Assembly: GCA_903643055.1 (NCBI GenBank) | Contig: CAHJWV010000473.1 | Coordinates: forward strand, 1 to 10,970 | Source of the DNA: Burkholderiales bacterium | GTDB lineage: Bacteria; Pseudomonadota; Gammaproteobacteria; Burkholderiales; Burkholderiaceae | DNA: 10,970 nt | Reading direction: 5' to 3' | In this document: positions 7,070-10,970 of the stretch, piece by piece | Numbering within the stretch: position 1 is the first letter of the stretch | Layout of the letters: each line of letters begins with the position of its first letter | Translations under genes and position numbers: made by a program | Notes under the pieces: model-generated | What the model saw: only the letters and a program-made list of their open reading frames with translations | What the model was told of the DNA's origin: nothing | Database searches by the model: none

Positions 7070-9046
7070 TCAGCTTTGCAGGTTCTCAATCTCGGCGATG
7101 AACGGGCTCGGCTTGTTTTGGGGTGACAGCAAGGTCAAGGCCTCGCGGGCGCGCGTCATTGCCACATAGAAGAGCGCGCGCTCGTCGCTCACGGTGTCAT
7201 CGAGTTGTGCCGGGAACAGGCCTGCTTCGAGATAAGGAATCACGACGTGGCCGAATTCCAGCCCCTTGACTGACGGCACGCTGGCCAGGGTCATGAAGGC
7301 ACTGGATTGCCTGCGCATCGTCTGCTGTTTCAGCTCGGCCGCGTTCAGGCTCAGGAAGAAGGCCTCGGGCGAGCGGAACGCATGGGCGGCTTGCCGCAGG
7401 CCTTCGAAGTGGGCCACGGCGTCTTCATGCCGCTGCTGCTCGACCCACACTTCGCGCGCCCAGCGGCGGATGTCCAGCGCAGCCAGAAAGTCGGAGAAGG
7501 TCGATGGCTGCGGTGGTGCCTGCAAAATTTCAAGCGCGCGTTTGAGTCGTGGAATGGTCGATGGCGAGGCGTTCTTCAGTACCTGATGTTCGAAGAACGA
7601 GGCGAGCGCCGAAGGCTCGCCGCTGACATGCCGCATCGCTTCCTTCAGGCGGCTGGCCGGCGATTCGTCGGCGTCGTCGGCAAAGTCGAGGGTCACGCCG
7701 CAAAAGAACACCACCTCCTGCACGATCAGCTTGCGGGTGTCCGGGTTATGGATCGCATCGAAATTGTGTTGGGCGATCGCCATCAGCCCGCGCACCAGCA
7801 GCACTTCGGGCCGCACCAGATAGCTGTCAAAGCCGGTCGTGACGTAAGGAATCTCAGCATCGAGCAAGGCGTTTTCGATCGGCACCGATTGCGCTGCATG
7901 GCGCAGCAGCACGGCGAAATCGCTCATCTTGCGTTTGCCGGCGCGCCACTGCGCGGCCAGCTGCGTGACCTGTTGATGGCAGGTGTTGCCGTGCCCGGCG
8001 CCGTATTTCAAATGGACCCGGGTACTGCTCAGGCCGGCCACCGATTGATAGGGCTTGTTGGCGAAGCGGCCTGCAGCCTGCGCGATGTCGCTACCGAAGC
8101 GATGGGTGCGCGTAAGCGGCAGCGAATGCACTCGCCGGGTCGTCTCCAGCGGCAGCGCCTGCTCCATGAAGAATCGCTCAGCGCCGTCGGCGGCGTGAAT
8201 CACCTGGTCTGCATCACCGACGCCGCAGAAGTACACCGAGCGCGGGCGCAGCAAGGCGCAGAGCACGGTGAACATCGCGCGGTTCAGGTCGTGCATCTCA
8301 TCGACCATCACCGCCGAGGTCTGATGAGGCCAGCCGGGCAGATCGTCGATCGACACGCCGCCGTCCAGATCGCTGATCAGCCGGGCGAGGTCATAGGTGG
8401 CGTCGCCGATGCCGCGAAAGCGCGGCCTGTCGGCGCCCGGCGGGCGGCGGATCGCCTCATAGGCCAACTGCAGCCGCAGCAAGGTGTAGTCGGCGTTCAG
8501 GTCGATTGCCAGGTCGGGGTCGAGACGCCGCTCATCCATCAGGGCACGATCGAGCGCCAGCATGCCTTTGATGCGCGAGGCCTGCTTCAGAAACCGTTCG
8601 ACGAAGCTGCTGTCGGCATGCGATTCATGCGGCAGGTGCAGGTGGTCGTCCCAGCGCTGCTCCTGTGCCTCGCGCAGCGCTTCCACCGCCTGCCAGACAT
8701 AAGGCGCAAGCGCTTCGGGCGCAGACGCTACCGGCACCGCTTCGCCGGGTTGGTCGCCATCGAACTTTTTCAACAGGCGGCGTGAGAAGCCTTCGAAGGT
8801 GTCGATCCACAGGCCGTCACAGGCGGCGCTCGACAGGCCGATCTTTGTCAGCGCCGACCGCAGCGCGCGCCGTGCCGGCTCGGTGTAGGTGAGTGAAATG
8901 ATGCGCGAGGGCGCAATGCCGCGACGCAGGCCCTCGGCAATGCGAAAGGCCAGCGTCGTGGTCTTGGCGGCACCGGCATTGGCCGCAACGATGATCGTGG
9001 AATCGTCAGAGTTCTGGATCGCCAGCTGTTCGCTCGAGGGCTCCAT
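7070..9046 (-). CDS. UvrD/Rep-like superfamily 1 helicase domain protein, divergent motifs
   Basis: A 658-residue SF1A-type ATPase resembling UvrD/PcrA in motif order. Gln7 may be the Q motif. The Walker A loop is AANAGAAKTT (21-30, Lys28), motif Ia SLTYTEPARRAL (51-62), motif Ib IDTFEGFS (81-88), Walker B VMVDEMHD (246-253, Asp249-Glu250), motif III GVGDADQVI (275-283), motif IV THRF (314-317), motif V SVKGLEF (592-598) and motif VI YVAMTRARE (627-635, Arg632). Three features are unusual: Walker A has Ala-Ala before Lys where UvrD has Ser-Gly, motif III lacks the YRW aromatic run that contacts single-stranded DNA, and the usual TxH before KGLEF is altered. The lysine, DE pair and arginine finger remain, so ATPase activity is plausible. 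It starts 5 bases after the pyrD stop with no good ribosome site, implying coupling. The exact role (repair, replication or other) is unknown. Confidence 0.9.
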   Translation of the reverse strand: MEPSSEQLAIQNSDDSTIIVAANAGAAKTTTLAFRIAEGLRRGIAPSRIISLTYTEPARRALRSALTKIGLSSAACDGLWIDTFEGFSRRLLKKFDGDQPGEAVPVASAPEALAPYVWQAVEALREAQEQRWDDHLHLPHESHADSSFVERFLKQASRIKGMLALDRALMDERRLDPDLAIDLNADYTLLRLQLAYEAIRRPPGADRPRFRGIGDATYDLARLISDLDGGVSIDDLPGWPHQTSAVMVDEMHDLNRAMFTVLCALLRPRSVYFCGVGDADQVIHAADGAERFFMEQALPLETTRRVHSLPLTRTHRFGSDIAQAAGRFANKPYQSVAGLSSTRVHLKYGAGHGNTCHQQVTQLAAQWRAGKRKMSDFAVLLRHAAQSVPIENALLDAEIPYVTTGFDSYLVRPEVLLVRGLMAIAQHNFDAIHNPDTRKLIVQEVVFFCGVTLDFADDADESPASRLKEAMRHVSGEPSALASFFEHQVLKNASPSTIPRLKRALEILQAPPQPSTFSDFLAALDIRRWAREVWVEQQRHEDAVAHFEGLRQAAHAFRSPEAFFLSLNAAELKQQTMRRQSSAFMTLASVPSVKGLEFGHVVIPYLEAGLFPAQLDDTVSDERALFYVAMTRAREALTLLSPQNKPSPFIAEIENLQS

Positions 9047-9050
9047 GCCG

Positions 9051-10091
9051 TCAGCGCTTGGCGGCCATGGCGGTGGCAGCTTGGGTGATCAGCTGCGGGC
9101 CGTGATAGATGAAGCCGGTGTACAGCTGGACCACGTCGGCCCCGGCGGCGATCTTGGCTTGCGCATCGGCGCCGCTCATCACGCCACCCACGCCGATGAT
9201 CGGAAAGCCAGCACCGAGCGCGGCCCGCAATTGGCGGATCACGCGGTTACTGGCCTCGAACACCGGGGCGCCTGACAGGCCGCCCAACTCGTTGCCGCGC
9301 GGCAGGTGCTGCACCTTGTCGCGTGCGATGGTTGTGTTGGTTGCGATCAGGCCGTCGATGTCGGTCTTCTTCAAAGTAGCGGCGATCGCCTGCACCTGTG
9401 TTTCATCGAGGTCGGGCGCGATCTTCACAAAGATTGGCACGCGCCGGCCCTGCTGCTGCGTCAGCTCGCTGCGCCGCTGCTGGATGGCGCCCAGCAAGGC
9501 TTCGAGCGCGTCGTCGCTTTGCAGCGCGCGCAGGTTGCTGGTGTTTGGCGACGAGATGTTGATCGTCACGTAATCGGCATGGGCATACACGCCATCGAGG
9601 CCGATCAGGTAATCGTCGACCGCGCGCTCGATCGGTGTCGCGGCGTTCTTGCCGATGTTCAGCCCGAGGATGCCGCCGCGGCTGCGAAAGCGGCTGCGCT
9701 TGACGTTGGCGATGAAAGCATCCAGGCCTTCATTGTTGAAGCCGAGGCGGTTGATCAGGCCTTCGGCCTGCGGCAGGCGAAACATGCGCGGCTTCGGATT
9801 GCCGGGCTGCGCCTTCGGCGTGACGGTGCCGACCTCCACGAAGCCGAAGCCCATCGCGCCGAACGCATCGATGCAGCGGCCGTTCTTGTCGAGGCCTGCG
9901 GCCAGGCCGATGCGATTCGGGAACCTGAGGCCAGCCACCGTCACCGGGTCGTTGATGCGCTTCTGCGAGACCGCGCAGATCAAGGGCGTGTGCTGGATGC
10001 GGGCCAGTGCGTTCAGCGTCAGTTCATGCGCCTGTTCCGGGTCGAGGCCAAAGAGGAAGGGGCGGGTGAGGGCATAGGGAACGAGCGGCAT
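9051..10091 (-). CDS. pyrD: Dihydroorotate dehydrogenase (quinone), class 2
   Basis: Oxidises dihydroorotate to orotate in de novo pyrimidine synthesis, passing electrons through FMN to ubiquinone at the inner membrane. The 346-residue protein begins with the short amphipathic helical region typical of class 2 enzymes ([20 protein letters not shown]), which forms the quinone tunnel. It then shows the FMN-barrel motif AAGLDKNG (64-71) and the active-site stretch [12 protein letters not shown] (177-188) with Ser181 as the catalytic base (Ser175 in E. coli), IATNTTI and the phosphate-binding IIGVGGV. Start is the ATG at 10089-10091 (MPLVPYAL); the frame continues 19 codons upstream only to a TTG. 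No strong Shine-Dalgarno site is seen. It is divergent from rpiA across 77 bp and is followed within 4 bp by the helicase gene, with which it probably forms an operon. Confidence 0.97.
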   Translation of the reverse strand: MPLVPYALTRPFLFGLDPEQAHELTLNALARIQHTPLICAVSQKRINDPVTVAGLRFPNRIGLAAGLDKNGRCIDAFGAMGFGFVEVGTVTPKAQPGNPKPRMFRLPQAEGLINRLGFNNEGLDAFIANVKRSRFRSRGGILGLNIGKNAATPIERAVDDYLIGLDGVYAHADYVTINISSPNTSNLRALQSDDALEALLGAIQQRRSELTQQQGRRVPIFVKIAPDLDETQVQAIAATLKKTDIDGLIATNTTIARDKVQHLPRGNELGGLSGAPVFEASNRVIRQLRAALGAGFPIIGVGGVMSGADAQAKIAAGADVVQLYTGFIYHGPQLITQAATAMAAKR

Positions 10092-10104
10092 GCGTGAGGG
10101 CGCG

Positions 10105-10133
10105 GTGATGAGCCGGCGGGCGTCTTGGATAAT
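10105..10133 (+). promoter_or_regulatory. Candidate rpiA promoter
   Basis: GATAAT at 10128-10133 matches the sigma-70 -10 consensus at five of six bases and lies 35 bp before the rpiA ATG. A weak -35 (GTGATG, 10105-10110) is 17 bp upstream. Downstream, AAGGG and CCCTT (10148-10152, 10158-10162) can form a small hairpin just before the start codon, and there is no Shine-Dalgarno site nearby. The -10 is plausible; the rest is tentative. Confidence 0.35.
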
Positions 10134-10168
10134 GCGGGATTGTCGCAAAGGGCTTGCCCCTTCTTCCC

Positions 10169-10828
10169 ATGACCCAAGATGAACTGAAGCAACTGGTTGG
10201 ACAGGCCGCCCTCGCGCACGTGGTGCCGGGCAGTGTTGTCGGTGTCGGTACCGGCTCGACGGTCAATTGCTTCATCGATGCGCTGGCCGGCATCAAGGAC
10301 CGCATCGCCGGCGCGGTGTCGAGCAGCGAGAAGAGCAGCGAACGCTTGCGCGTCCATGGCATCGCGGTGCTCGATAGCAATGCTGTGGCCGGCATTCCGG
10401 TCTACATCGACGGGGCCGATGAGATCGATCACCGCGGCTACATGATCAAGGGCGGCGGTGCGGCGCTCACGCGCGAGAAGATCGTTGCCGACATGGCCGA
10501 GCGATTCATCTGCATCGCCGATGAGTCGAAACTCGTGACCACGCTCGGCCGCTTTCCCTTGCCGGTGGAAGTGATTCCGATGGCGGCGGCGCAGGTGGCG
10601 CGGCGATTGAAGGCGCTGGGCGGTGATGCTGTGTTGCGTGCCGGCGTGCTTACCGATAACGGATGCCAGATCCTCGATGTGCGCGGGCTGTCGATCACCG
10701 ACCCGGCGGCGATGGAGCGCGACATCAACCAATGGCCCGGTGTGGTGACGGTAGGCATCTTTGCCCGCAACAAGGCCCGTGTTTGCCTGCTGGGTACCCG
10801 CCAGGGGGTGAAGACCCTGACTTTCTGA
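10169..10828 (+). CDS. rpiA: Ribose-5-phosphate isomerase A
   Basis: Interconverts ribose 5-phosphate and ribulose 5-phosphate in the non-oxidative pentose phosphate pathway, in the cytoplasm. It is 219 residues, the same length as E. coli RpiA, with matching motifs at the same positions: VGVGTGST (24-31), [12 protein letters not shown] (49-60), IDGADEI (80-86, Asp81 and Asp84), [12 protein letters not shown] (94-105, Lys94 and the catalytic base Glu103), and [11 protein letters not shown]. Start is the ATG at 10169 ([11 protein letters not shown]), which matches E. coli; an in-frame TTG at 10154 is not needed. No ribosome site is recognisable, and a weak hairpin precedes the start. Only weak stems follow the stop (for example GCGCG/CGCGC at 10857-10872), with no good terminator seen. 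Confidence 0.98.
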   Translation: MTQDELKQLVGQAALAHVVPGSVVGVGTGSTVNCFIDALAGIKDRIAGAVSSSEKSSERLRVHGIAVLDSNAVAGIPVYIDGADEIDHRGYMIKGGGAALTREKIVADMAERFICIADESKLVTTLGRFPLPVEVIPMAAAQVARRLKALGGDAVLRAGVLTDNGCQILDVRGLSITDPAAMERDINQWPGVVTVGIFARNKARVCLLGTRQGVKTLTF

Positions 10829-10912
10829 TATTCCCTGGGGGGCCACCCACCGAAAAGCGCGTAACCTCGCGCCTATCGCTCTTATCCACATGATCTCAAG
10901 GAAGGACGGCCC

Positions 10913-10937
10913 ATGGCCAAGCCAAATTATTCGTTCG
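10913..10937 (+). CDS. 5' fragment of a small gene (MAKPNYSF...), cut by the adapter
   Basis: ATG 10913 follows a strong ribosome site AAGGAAGGA (10898-10906) with a 6-base gap, and eight genomic codons read MAKPNYSF before the adapter begins. Read through the junction, the frame would give the artefact tail IGRAHV and a false stop. The opening residues recall a small, lysine- and glutamate-rich hypothetical protein found in Burkholderiales; that is from memory and unverified. The ribosome site is the main evidence that this is a real gene start. Confidence 0.6.
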
Positions 10938-10970
10938 AGATCGGAAGAGCACACGTCTGAACTCCAGTCA
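10938..10970. other. Illumina adapter contamination, right contig end
   Basis: The last 33 bases (starting AGATCGGAAGAGCAC, ending CTGAACTCCAGTCA) are the TruSeq index-side adapter in forward orientation, the reverse complement of bases 7-39. The resulting 33-bp terminal inverted repeat is technical, not a transposon end. Genomic sequence stops at 10937. Confidence 0.98.

Noticed and set aside
7307..8785. 492-codon plus-strand frame opposite the helicase gene
   Set aside because: Antisense shadow; its composition (many Arg, Gln, His, Ala, Val) is typical of reverse-frame reading in GC-rich DNA, and the helicase motifs lie on the other strand.
10019..10954. 311-codon minus-strand frame across rpiA beginning in the right adapter
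   Set aside because: Starts with the adapter peptide MCSSDL and runs antisense to rpiA.
1..10970. Terminal inverted repeats of a mobile element
   Set aside because: The repeats are sequencing adapter, and no transposase or integrase gene is present.
1..10970. CRISPR array, tRNA, rRNA, prophage or defence-gene cluster
   Set aside because: No regularly spaced repeats, tRNA-like folds or relevant protein families were seen. The single UvrD-like gene sits in a pyrD operon without nuclease partners.

Overview
This 10.97 kb window is a GC-rich bacterial contig whose two outer ends are not genomic. Bases 1-39 and 10938-10970 are Illumina TruSeq-type adapter in inverted orientation, so the biological sequence runs from about base 40 to 10937. 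Gene content and protein similarity (ETF-QO, YceH, two-subunit SCO, a class 2 PyrD divergent from RpiA) suggest a betaproteobacterium, most likely order Burkholderiales. That placement is inferred from remembered family resemblance, not from a search.

Layout from left to right: (1) an electron-transfer-flavoprotein:ubiquinone oxidoreductase gene (minus), cut by the left adapter inside its last codons; (2) a divergent short-chain dehydrogenase gene (plus), with a perfect 20-bp palindrome in the shared control region that looks like a TetR-type operator; (3) yceH (plus), converging on and overlapping a short PAS-LuxR regulator (minus); (4) a solitary glycosyltransferase gene (plus) of lower GC with a one-base frameshift; (5) the scoA-scoB operon (plus) for 3-oxoacid CoA-transferase; (6) a short convergent spacer with small tandem repeats and two hairpins; (7) a pyrD-to-UvrD-like helicase operon (minus), the helicase having altered nucleotide- and DNA-contact motifs; (8) rpiA (plus), divergent from pyrD; (9) the first eight codons of a small gene cut by the right adapter.

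The metabolic genes fit together loosely. ETF-QO passes electrons from acyl-CoA dehydrogenases to ubiquinone, the SDR may reduce or oxidise a related intermediate, and SCO activates acetoacetate for entry into central metabolism. This suggests fatty-acid or branched-chain amino-acid use. PyrD and RpiA both supply nucleotide synthesis (orotate and ribose 5-phosphate).

I looked for an undescribed multi-gene system and did not find a convincing one: no CRISPR array, phage, insertion sequence, RNA gene or defence-type cluster is visible. The best leads are the palindromic operator, the divergent helicase coupled to pyrD, the frameshifted orphan glycosyltransferase, and the adapter junctions. One junction manufactures a false stop codon.
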